A DNA stretch of 64,000 bases from SYLG01 sp965226945 (lineage in GTDB: Bacteria > Planctomycetota > Planctomycetia > Gemmatales > Gemmataceae): contig OZ245717.1 in NCBI GenBank assembly GCA_965226945.1, positions 7,936,001 through 8,000,000 of the forward strand. The letters run 5' to 3'. Under the pieces are notes generated by a model, which made no database searches, was not told where the DNA came from, and worked only from the letters and a program-made list of their open reading frames with translations. The position numbers and the translations under genes were made by a program. This document shows positions 34,024 through 42,897 of this stretch, piece by piece (position 1 is the first letter of the stretch; every line of letters begins with the position of its first letter).

Positions 34024-37000
34024 CTACTTCCCTTCGCGGAACAGAAGTGGGGCAAAAACGAATAGATGGTTCTTCCAACTCCCCCAGTCGTGCCCACCTT
34101 TGCCCTCTACGTAGGTGTACCGTACCTTGTACCTGTCAAATAGGTCCAGCATCGCCTGGTTGTTTTTGTAGGCGATGTCCGGCTTCCCGTTCGCTATCCA
34201 GAACAGTTTCAGCTTCCTGTTTGTTTCGGGGGAGTTCAACAGTTCCTGATTCTCCTTCTCGAACTTCTCCCGGCGGTCCAGAAACCAGCCCGAGCTGAAC
34301 ACGCCGAGGGCGGCAAAAGTCTCCAAGTGCGTGAGTCCAATGTCGAGCGTCTGCAACCCACCCATCGAAAGGCCGGCAAGGGTGCGGTACTCACGGTTGG
34401 CATTCACCGGGTAGTGCTTTTCCACGAAGGGGATGATGTCGTTCAGTAAGTCCTTCTCGAAGGTTTCAAACCCGGAAAACGGGGTAGCCGGCTTCTCGTC
34501 CGGTTTTACCACCCGTCCGTTTGGCATCACCACGATCATCGGAACAAGCTTTTTTTCAGCGTAAAGATTGTCCAGGATGATGTTCGCGGCCCCTTTCCTG
34601 GTCCACCCGGTCTCGTCGTCCCCCCCGCCGTGCAGCAGATACAGCACCGGGTATTTCTGGTTTTCCGAATATCCTGGCGGGGTGTAAACGAGCATCGTCC
34701 GCTTGGCTCCGATCGCCTTCGACTCGTATTGAACTGTAGCCAGCTTGCCTCGCTCGATGCCCTCCCGCCGGAGATCGAATCCTTGCGGCGGGGCTGGCAG
34801 TTCTTGGGGTATTGCAGAGGCTGGGGGCTTTTTCGGAGTGCTCGGGGTGGCGGGCGATTTTGCAGCCGAAATGACGGCCTCGTAGGCTGGCTTAGGCTGG
34901 TTGGTGGCGTCAAACAGGAGCGGGTGTTGGCCGAATCGCCAGGAGCGCCGGTCGCTCAACCCCCAGAAGGTCACCCGCTCGATCTTATCCTTGTGCTTGT
35001 TGAAGATGGCAAACAGCCTGGCATAGGCCGCCGCTTGGGCTTTGAGGTCTTCCGCAGTCGGCGGCGTCACTTCCCGAGGGCGGCCCGGGCCGAATTGTCC
35101 CCCGGTCGCCCCGCGAATGGTGATGTCCAACTCGGTAATGCTCACCTTCAACCCAAGCGAGGCGAAGTCCTGGATCGCATTGTCGATGGCCTCGTACGGT
35201 ACGGTGGCCGTACTCCAGTGGCCCTGAATGCCGACCCCGTGGATTGGGGCGCCGTCCTTGATCAGCCTTCGGAGCAGCACCATCGAGCTGTCGTGCTTCG
35301 GCCCGACTTCGATGCCGTAGTCATTGTAATACAACTTGACATCCGGGTCGGCGGCGTGAGCAAACTTGAATGCGAGCGTCAGGTAATCAGGTCCCAGAGC
35401 TTTCAGCCAGGGCGAGTTGCGGAGGTTCTCGGTCTTTCTTGTCTCGGCGTCGCCGCGGTCGTTAATCGCCTCGTTCACCACGTCCCAGCTCTGAATCTTT
35501 CCCTTGTAGCGTCCAACCAGGGTTCCAATGTGATCCTTGAGCCGGTTGGTGATGGCCTCCTTTGAGCCGCCGTCGAAGAACCATTTGCCTGTTTGTTCGT
35601 GCCACACCAGGGTGTGGCCGTGGATGGACAATTTGTGTTCTTGACACCACTTTACCAGGGCATCGGGCCGGTCGAAGTTCCATTTGTCTTCGGCCGGGTG
35701 GATGGGACCCGGCTTCATGCAATTCTCTGGCGTCACAGCTCCATATTGACCGGCGACAAGGGTCAACTCCTCGGGCGAGAAGTTGCCAGGAATGTCCCCT
35801 GCGGTTCCGATACGGAAATGGCCCTTGTAAGCATCTTTCAGGCTGGAAGAAGCCGCGCTCCGGACTTCGCCGAACACCGTGAACTCAGCCACTCCCGGCG
35901 TGATGCCAGGGGGTGTGCCGACAATCACCAGCCGTGCCGCCAGGCCGGGTGTCGCCGGGCACTCTCGGTAGTCGATGAGCAGGTCATCATGGCTCTGGCT
36001 GCGATCGAGGACCGTTGTCCATTGGTCGTTTGCCGCTTGGACTTCCACCCGGTAGCGAAACGGCCCTGGCCTCACCCCGTCCTTGGTGTTCAGCCCGACA
36101 TCCCGCCAGACAACTCGCACCGCCCGCACCACCGCCCCGGGGACGGTCAGATTACTGGTAAGTGTCGGAGACTTGTCCTCGGACGCTGGTTGCCACCAAG
36201 TCCGAAGGTCGTCATCCACCGCAAGCCGTCCCGAAAGATTGGCCGCATCGCTTGAGCCGACCGTCTTTGGTCCGGCGTTGAGTGGGAGCCAGCCCGTTGG
36301 TTCGGCTGACTTTGCGGACGTTGGTAGTCGCTGCGGCAGCGAGCTGGCACCGTCCACCCGTAGTTCACCATCCGGTCCGATGGTTAGGGGGTCCATTCCG
36401 AGCCGTCGCTCGAAGCCGTGCACGACCCCGGCCTGCACGGTGTAAAAGGCCCACAGCGATTGATGCGGGCCTTCCACCACGCACCCGTGGGCGGTACCGG
36501 TTACCAGCCCCCTGGTCGTCCGGAGGATCGGGTTATGTTTTTGGGGGGTGAACGGACCGAGTGGTGATTTGCTCACGCTGCAGCCTGTGGCGTAGGTCCG
36601 GTTCTCCGTCCCGCCCGCCGCGTAAGTCAGGTAGTACTTGCCGTCCCGTTTGAACATCCAGGCGCCTTCCACCCATCCCCGGGCTGGTTGTTCATTCCAG
36701 TCCCCCAACCGATGCCAGGGGGATTTGACCGGGTCGAAGGCTATGACCTGGACCGGTTTACCGACAATCTTTGTCGGGTTGTCCGCGTCCAGTTCGACGC
36801 CGTAGATACCCTCGGTCGGGGTGCAGCCCCAGTAGTAGTAGAGCCGGTCGTCGTCCGAGAAGAGCATCGGGTCCACCTGTCCCGGCACCCCTTTCGGAAG
36901 CACAATCCGGCCAATTTCCTTGAACGGGCCGAGCGGGGAGTCGGACGAGTACACAGCCGACTCCGATGCCATCAGCAGGAACTTCCCTTTGTGCTTCACG

Positions 37001-38151
37001 ATGGTGGGGGCGTAGCCCAGATCCCGGACATTGAGCGGGTGGTGTTCCCAGGTGGCACCGCCGTTCCTGCTCACCCAGGCCATGTCAACCGAGGGATAGA
37101 GGTACCAGGCCCCTTCGTGCCAAAGTACCGACACGTCGGCCAACTCGCGGAACTGTTCCTGTTTGCCGACCTGCCAAAGCCCATCATCCTTGGGCACCGG
37201 TGCTCCGACTTTCAAGTCCCGCACCCGTTTGCCCACCGGGTAGTTCGGCAGGAGGATGGGGTTGCAATAGGTGGTCACCGCGGGAGGCTCTTTTGACTCG
37301 GTCAGCCGGTACCCCAGGAGTGTGACCATCTTTTCACCGTAACGCTTGCCCAGTTCACGGTAGCCCTCCGGGGTGAAGTGGAGGCGATCGGGGCGGGCTT
37401 TGCACCCCTCTGATGAGATCACGTGTGCGGTCGGAATCGTCTTGGGTAAATCGTCGATGATGGCGTTCATGCTGGCACACGCCCCCTTCTGGTCGGCATG
37501 AACCAATTCCCCGGCGAGCAGTGGTACGGCTTCCGCCCTCAGGTCGAGGTCCTTGAGCAGGTTTTCGTAGATTCCCTTCACCTTTGTCGGCCATTCCTTG
37601 TCGCCGGTGTTCGACTCTCCCTGATGAAGCAGAATGGCCTTGATGACACCAGCCTTTTTCGCCTGCTTGCCAGCCTCGACCAGATGGGCGTAGGGGTTTC
37701 CTCCGTACCCTTTGATGATGCCTGCCATCCATTTCGGGGCGGTCTTGGCGTACGCCTCGTATTGGTCCCTGTCGAACAACTCTATCTTGCATCCGGAGAC
37801 CGACACATTGACCACGCCCACTGTCACATCCTTCGGAAGGTGGGCGACCAGGGTGCGTCCGAAGGAATCGGTTGGTCCGATTCCGGCAGACGGCCGGGAA
37901 AGCGGGGGTACGGCTGGGTACCACTCCCCCTTCTTGCGGTTTTGCTTTGGGAAGTCGACTGCGGCCAAAACCTTGAACCGCTCCACCTCTTTTTTGTCCT
38001 GCTCCTCAATGCCGGGGAATCCCTCCATATTCGACTGGCCAAAGCAGAGGAAAATCAAAAACTTGGGATCGGGTTCTTCGGCTGGGCTTGGCGAAGCCAT
38101 TGGGGCGACGAGTGCCACGGAGAGGAATGCAAGTGCCAGCCTCGTTTTCAT
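34024..38151 (-). CDS. Multi-enzyme hemicellulase: CE6-GH43-CBM-like-GH10-CE1
   Basis: Secreted 1375-residue protein joining four predicted xylan-active catalytic modules. In order they are: a signal peptide (1-24); a CE6/SASA acetylxylan esterase (about 28-284) with GQSN Ser40, HQGES and DRLH (Asp255, His258); a GH43-like five-blade propeller (about 293-608) with Asp339, Asp427 in QVDPMLFSDDD and Glu495 in WVEGAWMF; a discoidin/CBM32-like beta-sandwich (about 628-763); a GH10 endoxylanase barrel (about 771-1097) with acid/base Glu894 in WDVVNEA and nucleophile Glu1007 in SITELDI; a Pro/Lys linker; and a CE1 feruloyl esterase (about 1135-1375) with Ser1262 in GLSMGG, Asp1325 and His1354. Together they could debranch and cut acetylated, feruloylated arabinoxylan. 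GAGG precedes the ATG. It stands beside IS remnants and was possibly acquired. Confidence 0.92.
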   Translation of the reverse strand: MKTRLALAFLSVALVAPMASPSPAEEPDPKFLIFLCFGQSNMEGFPGIEEQDKKEVERFKVLAAVDFPKQNRKKGEWYPAVPPLSRPSAGIGPTDSFGRTLVAHLPKDVTVGVVNVSVSGCKIELFDRDQYEAYAKTAPKWMAGIIKGYGGNPYAHLVEAGKQAKKAGVIKAILLHQGESNTGDKEWPTKVKGIYENLLKDLDLRAEAVPLLAGELVHADQKGACASMNAIIDDLPKTIPTAHVISSEGCKARPDRLHFTPEGYRELGKRYGEKMVTLLGYRLTESKEPPAVTTYCNPILLPNYPVGKRVRDLKVGAPVPKDDGLWQVGKQEQFRELADVSVLWHEGAWYLYPSVDMAWVSRNGGATWEHHPLNVRDLGYAPTIVKHKGKFLLMASESAVYSSDSPLGPFKEIGRIVLPKGVPGQVDPMLFSDDDRLYYYWGCTPTEGIYGVELDADNPTKIVGKPVQVIAFDPVKSPWHRLGDWNEQPARGWVEGAWMFKRDGKYYLTYAAGGTENRTYATGCSVSKSPLGPFTPQKHNPILRTTRGLVTGTAHGCVVEGPHQSLWAFYTVQAGVVHGFERRLGMDPLTIGPDGELRVDGASSLPQRLPTSAKSAEPTGWLPLNAGPKTVGSSDAANLSGRLAVDDDLRTWWQPASEDKSPTLTSNLTVPGAVVRAVRVVWRDVGLNTKDGVRPGPFRYRVEVQAANDQWTTVLDRSQSHDDLLIDYRECPATPGLAARLVIVGTPPGITPGVAEFTVFGEVRSAASSSLKDAYKGHFRIGTAGDIPGNFSPEELTLVAGQYGAVTPENCMKPGPIHPAEDKWNFDRPDALVKWCQEHKLSIHGHTLVWHEQTGKWFFDGGSKEAITNRLKDHIGTLVGRYKGKIQSWDVVNEAINDRGDAETRKTENLRNSPWLKALGPDYLTLAFKFAHAADPDVKLYYNDYGIEVGPKHDSSMVLLRRLIKDGAPIHGVGIQGHWSTATVPYEAIDNAIQDFASLGLKVSITELDITIRGATGGQFGPGRPREVTPPTAEDLKAQAAAYARLFAIFNKHKDKIERVTFWGLSDRRSWRFGQHPLLFDATNQPKPAYEAVISAAKSPATPSTPKKPPASAIPQELPAPPQGFDLRREGIERGKLATVQYESKAIGAKRTMLVYTPPGYSENQKYPVLYLLHGGGDDETGWTRKGAANIILDNLYAEKKLVPMIVVMPNGRVVKPDEKPATPFSGFETFEKDLLNDIIPFVEKHYPVNANREYRTLAGLSMGGLQTLDIGLTHLETFAALGVFSSGWFLDRREKFEKENQELLNSPETNRKLKLFWIANGKPDIAYKNNQAMLDLFDRYKVRYTYVEGKGGHDWGSWKNHLFVFAPLLFREGK

Positions 38152-38355
38152 GACAATCGCCTCGATGTTAGAAAGTGGGAGGACCGGTCGGGAATCCGGG
38201 ATGCGGGCTATTCTAACCGGATCCTATCTTGGCGGCCCGGCTTCGCAAGGGATTCGGATGGAAGGGAGAGTGAATTGGAAAGGTGCGGATGTTCCATTGC
38301 GAAGCCATCTGCTCTGGGGTTCCTTCTTGGGGCCTCCAAACTGCAGATAGCTTTG

Positions 38356-38761
38356 CTAATGGACAAGCTCATTTTTTAAGGTTGCAAAAAAACTCTCCAT
38401 GGGGGTGTTGTCCCAGCAGTTGCCATTTCGACTCATGCTGCAATGGATACCCGTTTCGGCAAGGACGCGTTGGTAATGTTCACTCGCGTACTGGCATCCC
38501 CGATCGGAGTGCGCAACCAATGGTGAGTCTGGGCATCTGCGTGCCACCGCCAGCTCCAACGCGTCAACCACAAGGCGGCTCGTCATGGTTGGTGCCATCG
38601 ACCATCCCACGATCATGCGGCTGAAGAGGTCCTCTACAGTAGACAAATAGAGCCACCCTTCGCCAGTAGGGATGTAGGTGATATCTGTCACCCACCGTTC
38701 GTTTTCAGAGACCGCCTTGGACTGGCGATTCAATAGATTCCCAGCCACAGGCACGTGAGAA
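38356..38761 (-). pseudogene. IS3-family transposase (OrfB) fragment
   Basis: The frame encodes part of a DDE integrase core: ENERWVTDITYIPTGEGWLY (first Asp), VAHSDRGCQYASEHY (second Asp) and DNTPMESFFATLKNELVH (Glu), then a stop. IS3 OrfB proteins are about 270-290 residues, so about 130 remain. The 5' part is missing because an IS4-type element (38762-39359) starts exactly where the coding sequence is cut, and the 3' end is also cut after ELVH. It is a dead remnant. Confidence 0.88.
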
Positions 38762-39359
38762 AAAGGGGACATTGTAGAATGGCACTAAGCGAGCGGTAAG
38801 CTCAAAAGACAAAGGGACTTGAGAAAAACGATGTCCTCCTGGCACCATGGCGTTGTCACACGACCCCTGGGCAAGGAGGCTCTCGGATGCACCGACGGAT
38901 TAATACCGCACTACGGCGGATTCGGCAAGACCTCAGCAACCTTCTGGATCGCTCGACCGTCCAAAGGGTCTGTCGGCAAGTCGGGCACAGTTTGCGAGCC
39001 GGGATCCTTTGTCCTTTTGCCACTCTTCACTGGTTCTTGCTCCAGGTCCTCAGTGGCAATACCGCTCTCGAACATCATGGTCCGTATGGTGATGGCGGAG
39101 GCGGCGCAGCGCCAGGAAGCGGCCGCGGACCGGATCAGTTTTGTCGACGAGCTGCGCTGGCTGCTCGACTCGAAGGCGGAGTACGAATTGGTCCCACTGA
39201 AAGTGAACCTGAATCGTTCCGGTCGAGCGGAACCGCGTGTCCGCAAGCGGCTGCCGAAGGAATTGCCAGGGATGAAAAAACCTCGCTCTGAATGGCGCAA
39301 GCAATTGATGAGAAATACCTTTGCGGATTAGCTTAGTGCCATTCTACAATGTCCCCTTT
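38762..39359 (+). mobile_element. Internally deleted IS4-type element, copy 1
   Basis: Perfect 29-bp inverted repeats at 38762-38790 and 39331-39359 bound a 598-bp element. Its ends match the full-length copy at 40867-42705, but about 905 bp of the transposase centre is gone, with the junction near 39071. It interrupts the IS3 fragment. GGCACGTGA on the left (38751-38759) and GGCACGCGTGA on the right (about 39366-39376) may be a decayed target duplication, but they do not directly abut the ends. With both ends intact it could be moved in trans. Confidence 0.85.
38887..39331 (+). pseudogene. Transposase remnant inside copy 1
   Basis: The 5' portion starting MHRRINTALRRIRQDLSNLL and the 3' portion ending EWRKQLMRNTFAD are the same as the ends of the copy 2 transposase. 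They are fused across the deletion in different frames. The catalytic DDE residues are absent. Confidence 0.85.
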
Positions 39360-39730
39360 CTCTCTGGCACGCGTGACAGTAAAGTAGAATGTCCCTGTTT
39401 TTCCTCATCATTTATTTGCTACATCAGAAGCAAATCTTTATGATAGAGTCGAAGCTGCCAAGGTTCGCCTCGACAAGGCAAAGGACTGAGAACAGCAAAT
39501 CCTTGTCTGAAACGCTTCATTGGCTTGGCGGTGAGCGCAGGGACGCTAAGGTGGCGCCAGCCGGCGCCGGGAGTTTTGAAGGTGGAGGATTGGCCGGCGG
39601 ACCTTGAAGGGTTTGGGCCACTAAAACCGGAAGTCGAGGAAGAATCGGAACTGCTGAATCGGGATTCGATTATGTGGGAGCGGGTTTGGGATGACCGGGA
39701 TTAGAATAGGCCAGCGGCGGCGGAGAGGAA
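39360..39730 (+). other. Remnant DNA between the IS element and the orphan gene
   Basis: It contains another copy of the IS end word AAAGTAGAATGTCCC at 39381-39395. It also holds pieces that read like protein: EANLYDRVEAAKVRLDKAKD before a stop near 39488, and a frame ending DSIMWERVWDDRD at 39704 preceded by KVEDWPADLEGFGPLKPEVE. The two lie in different frames and no start with a binding site was found. Probably the debris of a lost gene. Confidence 0.35.
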
Positions 39731-40600
39731 TCAGGAGGCCGACATATCCGTAAAGAACACATCAACGTGACTGCACCCGGATTTCTCCAGCAGAAGAATA
39801 TATGATTTATCCAGCTGCAACTGGTGGTTTAGAATTTTCTTCAAGGAGAATATTAGCAGGCCGCATTTTTCGGTTAGCAGCGAAGACGTCTCGATTTCCG
39901 CATCCAAAAATATCTGAATACTCGCCGGCCCCCTATTATGGTCTTCAATCCTTGGAACTAATTCGTACAGTTTTTTTGTTGTCTCATCGTCAACGACGCC
40001 TGTAGCAGCGCTTTGCTTCAGGCCTTTCTCGCACCAAAACTTTACGGCAGCAAGCCTTTCGATTTCATTTCCTGCAAGCTTAAGTGCGGATTTAATTATC
40101 TCTTGTCCTGGAACCTGCGTCTCTCCAATGTATTTTTCCCAATACTCATTCTTTGACACCTTGTCGACTTCCAGCCTGATTAAAACCGGAATTGTCTGGA
40201 GAACAGAATTTATGGAGCTTATCTGGACCTGCTCTTTCATCGACTTACTTGTGCTAGCCAGTTCACTCCTCGACAGCCTAAGCTGTTTTCTCGTTAATCT
40301 CAACTCAATTTTTTGATGCTCATATGTTACCACAAGATAGAGGAAAGCAAGGCCAGCGAAAAATGCTGCTGCGCCTTGCTCAAAGTCTCCGACTCCTATC
40401 GTTTTATTGCAGAAAATATTCAAGAGCGCAACTAGAAGTGATCCAGTGACTATAAATACGCCTATTGTTAAAACGGATCCAAAAAAAAGACAAACGCTTT
40501 TGATGTTGGTGATCTTGACCGGACCATTTTCGCGGGACAAAGCCGTCTTCCTAAGCCAAGTCCATCGAGTCTTTTTTGCCCCTCCGTCGCCTTGGTTCAT
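39731..40600 (-). CDS. Orphan membrane protein: two TM segments plus coiled coil, IS-flanked
   Basis: No family is recognised with certainty. The 289 residues contain two hydrophobic segments (VCLFFGSVLTIGVFIVTGSL and FEQGAAAFFAGLAFLYLVVT). A heptad-like coiled coil with the repeated theme LTRKQLRLSRSELAST follows, then a cytoplasmic helical domain of about 170 residues. This plan resembles membrane proteins annotated as putative abortive-infection proteins, but no diagnostic motif is visible. Base composition is clearly more AT-rich than the neighbours, with codons such as ATA, TTA and AGA. A strong GGAGG precedes the ATG at 40600. It lies alone between two copies of one IS. A defence role is a hypothesis only. 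Confidence 0.7.
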   Translation of the reverse strand: MNQGDGGAKKTRWTWLRKTALSRENGPVKITNIKSVCLFFGSVLTIGVFIVTGSLLVALLNIFCNKTIGVGDFEQGAAAFFAGLAFLYLVVTYEHQKIELRLTRKQLRLSRSELASTSKSMKEQVQISSINSVLQTIPVLIRLEVDKVSKNEYWEKYIGETQVPGQEIIKSALKLAGNEIERLAAVKFWCEKGLKQSAATGVVDDETTKKLYELVPRIEDHNRGPASIQIFLDAEIETSSLLTEKCGLLIFSLKKILNHQLQLDKSYILLLEKSGCSHVDVFFTDMSAS

Positions 40601-40743
40601 ATTTGTCCCTCCATTGAAGACAGGCAGCGCGCGCGTTGAGGGACAATGGTCAACCCTTAGTCATTAGCGTCCAGCCTCTTTTAAGCGCCCTATGCTCTTA
40701 TGGTCATTTAGCAATTTTTCAGCACAGGTCAAGAACGAATGGG

Positions 40744-40774
40744 AAAGGGGCTGGCTGCTGAGCCGCCCCCTTTT
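40744..40774. terminator. Terminator-like hairpin near the orphan gene
   Basis: AAAGGGG with an inner CTGGCT/AGCC arm pairs to the C-rich stretch ending CCCCCTTTT. It fits a plus-strand terminator with a short T-run, but no plus-strand gene ends here, so it may be a relic. Confidence 0.35.
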
Positions 40775-40991
40775 GCGTTACGTGGAGTCAATTTCGGTTT
40801 GAGGTGAACTCTCTACCTATCGGGCCAACTGAAATAGATGCCGCCCAAAACGACAGCCACAAGAAAAAAGGGGACATTCTAGAATGGCACTAAGCGAGCA
40901 GTAAACTGAAAAGTCGAGCGGACTTGAGACAAACGAAGGCCTCCTGGCACCATGGCGTTGTCACACGACCTATGGGCAAGGAGACCCTCGG

Positions 40992-42341
40992 ATGCATCGA
41001 CGAATTGGTTCCGCACTGCGGCGGATTCGGCAAGACCTCAGCAACCTCCTGGATCGCTCGACCGTCCAACGGATCTGTCGGCAAGTCGGGCACAGTTGGC
41101 GAACCGGAGTCCTCTGTCCCTATGCCACCCTTCTCTGGTTCTTGCTCCAGATCCTCTGTGGCAATACCGCTCTCGAGCCTATCGCGACGCTCGTCAAGAA
41201 GGCGTTCACCGACTCGGCCTATTGCCAGGCGCGAGCGCGGCTCCCTCTGGCCGGCTACCAAGCGATCCTTCGTGCGCTGATCAAGGCTTTTATCCCACAA
41301 ACGTCCAACGGCTGATTTCATGGGCATCGCACCTTCCTGATCGACGGTTCGTCATTCTCCATGCCCGACACTCCTGAGCTTCAGTCCCACTTCGGCCAAC
41401 CGGGAGCCCAGGCCCCCGGATGCGGCTTCCCCGTTGCCAAGATCGTGGCCCTGTTTCATGCGGGCACCGGCCTCCTCCTGGAGGTCATGGCCGCGCCCTT
41501 GTGCTCGCATGAGATGTCGCGCGTCGAGGACGTCCATCCTGCCTTGCAGCCGGGAGATGTCCTGGTCGCCGATCGTGGCTTCTGCTCCTTCGCTCATCTC
41601 GCGCTGCTCAATCGACGCGGCGTGCAAGCGGTGTTTCGGATCCGCTAGCGCCAGATCGTCGACTTCGCACCGAATCGAGCGCATGCTCGACCCGGCGCCA
41701 AAAGCAGCAGCAAAGGACTCCCTCGCTCGCGCTAGGTTCGGCAGCTTGGGCCGTTCGACCAAATCGTCGAGTGCTTCAAGCCCCAGAGCAAGCCCGATTG
41801 GATGAGCGTCGAAGACTACGCGGCGCTGCCAGACATGCTGAAGGTACGTGAGCTGTGTTACAAGATCTCGCGCTCTGGATTTCGGACGCGAGCGGTGACG
41901 CTGGTGACGACGCTTTTGGATGCGAAGGTCTACACGGCGGCGGAGTTGGCGCGTCTCTACTGTGCCCGCTGGGGTGTGGAGACTGATCTGAAACACCTCA
42001 AGCAAACGATGAAAATGGATGTCTTGAAATGCAAGAGCGTGGAAGGTGTTCTCAAGGAACTGACGTTGTACGCGATGGTCTACAACATGGTCCGTATGGT
42101 GATGGCGGAAGCGGCACGGCGCCAGGAAGTGGCCGCGAACCGGATCAGTTTCGTCGACGCGCTGCGTTGGTTGCTCGACTCGAAGGCAGGAGACGAGTTA
42201 ATTCCACTGAAAGTGAACCCCGATCGTTCCGGTAGAGCGGAACCGCGTGTCCGCAAGCGGCGGCCGAAAGAATTTCCAGTGCTGAAAAAACCGCGCTCTG
42301 AATGGCGCAAGCAATTGATGGGAAATACCTTTGCGGATTAG
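40992..42341 (+). pseudogene. IS4-family transposase with three in-frame stops
   Basis: One frame runs from the ATG at 40992 (AAGGAG upstream) to the stop at 42341. It is broken only by TGA at 41313, TAG at 41646 and TAG at 41733, with no frameshift. DDE residues are visible: GHRTFLIDGSSFSMPDTPEL (first Asp), GDVLVADRGFCSF (second Asp) and YCARWGVETDLKHLK. The last fits the IS4 signature Y-2-R-3-E-6-K with the catalytic Glu. Two of the stops stand where related proteins probably have tryptophan (before xHGHRT, and after LPRSR). Full length would be about 449 residues. Confidence 0.85.
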
Positions 42342-42353
42342 CTTAGTGCCATT

Positions 42354-42700
42354 TCGGACATTCTACTTTTTCGAACAGAGAAAAACCGAGCAACCGGGAG
42401 AAAGAAAAATGGCCAGCCTTTGAATCCACCGATTGCGATCACCATCACCAGGCGGCCAATGCTTCAGATGAAATGATTGGCCACGAAGCAATCGCCAACC
42501 AACCAAATTGGAATTCTCTCCTGCGCGTCACCCATCACCGGGAAAAACGCGAAGAAGTACGCGTTCTTGGGAAAAATAATCGCGCGACCATTCCCACAAT
42601 TCAGGACATGGCGGACAACTTTCCCTCTCAACGCACTCCCTGTTCCATGCCATTCTTTGGGTCTAAAAAACGGTGTCGGCGGCAATAAAGTAGAATGTCC
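42354..42700. repeat. Insert in the IS right end, bounded by 14-bp inverted repeats
   Basis: GGACATTCTACTTT at 42356-42369 and its exact complement at 42687-42700 bound about 345 bp with no convincing gene (small frames on both strands only). The right arm overlaps the resumed right end of the IS4-type copy. The same 14-base word occurs a third time at 39381-39394. Best read as a small non-autonomous element or rearranged IS end. The following 42706-42897 shows nothing further. Confidence 0.55.
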
Positions 42701-42897
42701 CCTTTGTCCTATTAGGATCCCTGATTACTATAAAAAAATGTAGCGTTAGGGACCTGAGCCGCGAGACCACGAAGGAAAGTCGCCAATCTCGTATGAGATA
42801 AAAGGGGACCGCTGTTTTCAAATAAAGGCACTCCAGTGCCGCATGAAGTCATGCAGCACCGGATTCAACCCGTTGGAAGAAAGGCTCAACCGACCGG

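Larger units (their letters stand above)
40867..42705 (+). mobile_element. IS4-type insertion sequence, copy 2, inactivated and interrupted
   Basis: The left end at 40867-40895 matches copy 1 with two differences. The right inverted repeat begins at 42341-42353, is interrupted by 337 bp, and resumes as TAGAATGTCCCCTTT at 42691-42705. Without the interruption the element is about 1.5 kb. It has the same orientation as copy 1. The single transposase frame carries three stop codons, so it cannot move itself. Confidence 0.78.

Noticed and set aside
42464..42688. Overlapping small frames on both strands in the IS-end insert
   Set aside because: They have no binding site, no domain and equal length on each strand, and they lie within a repeat-bounded element.
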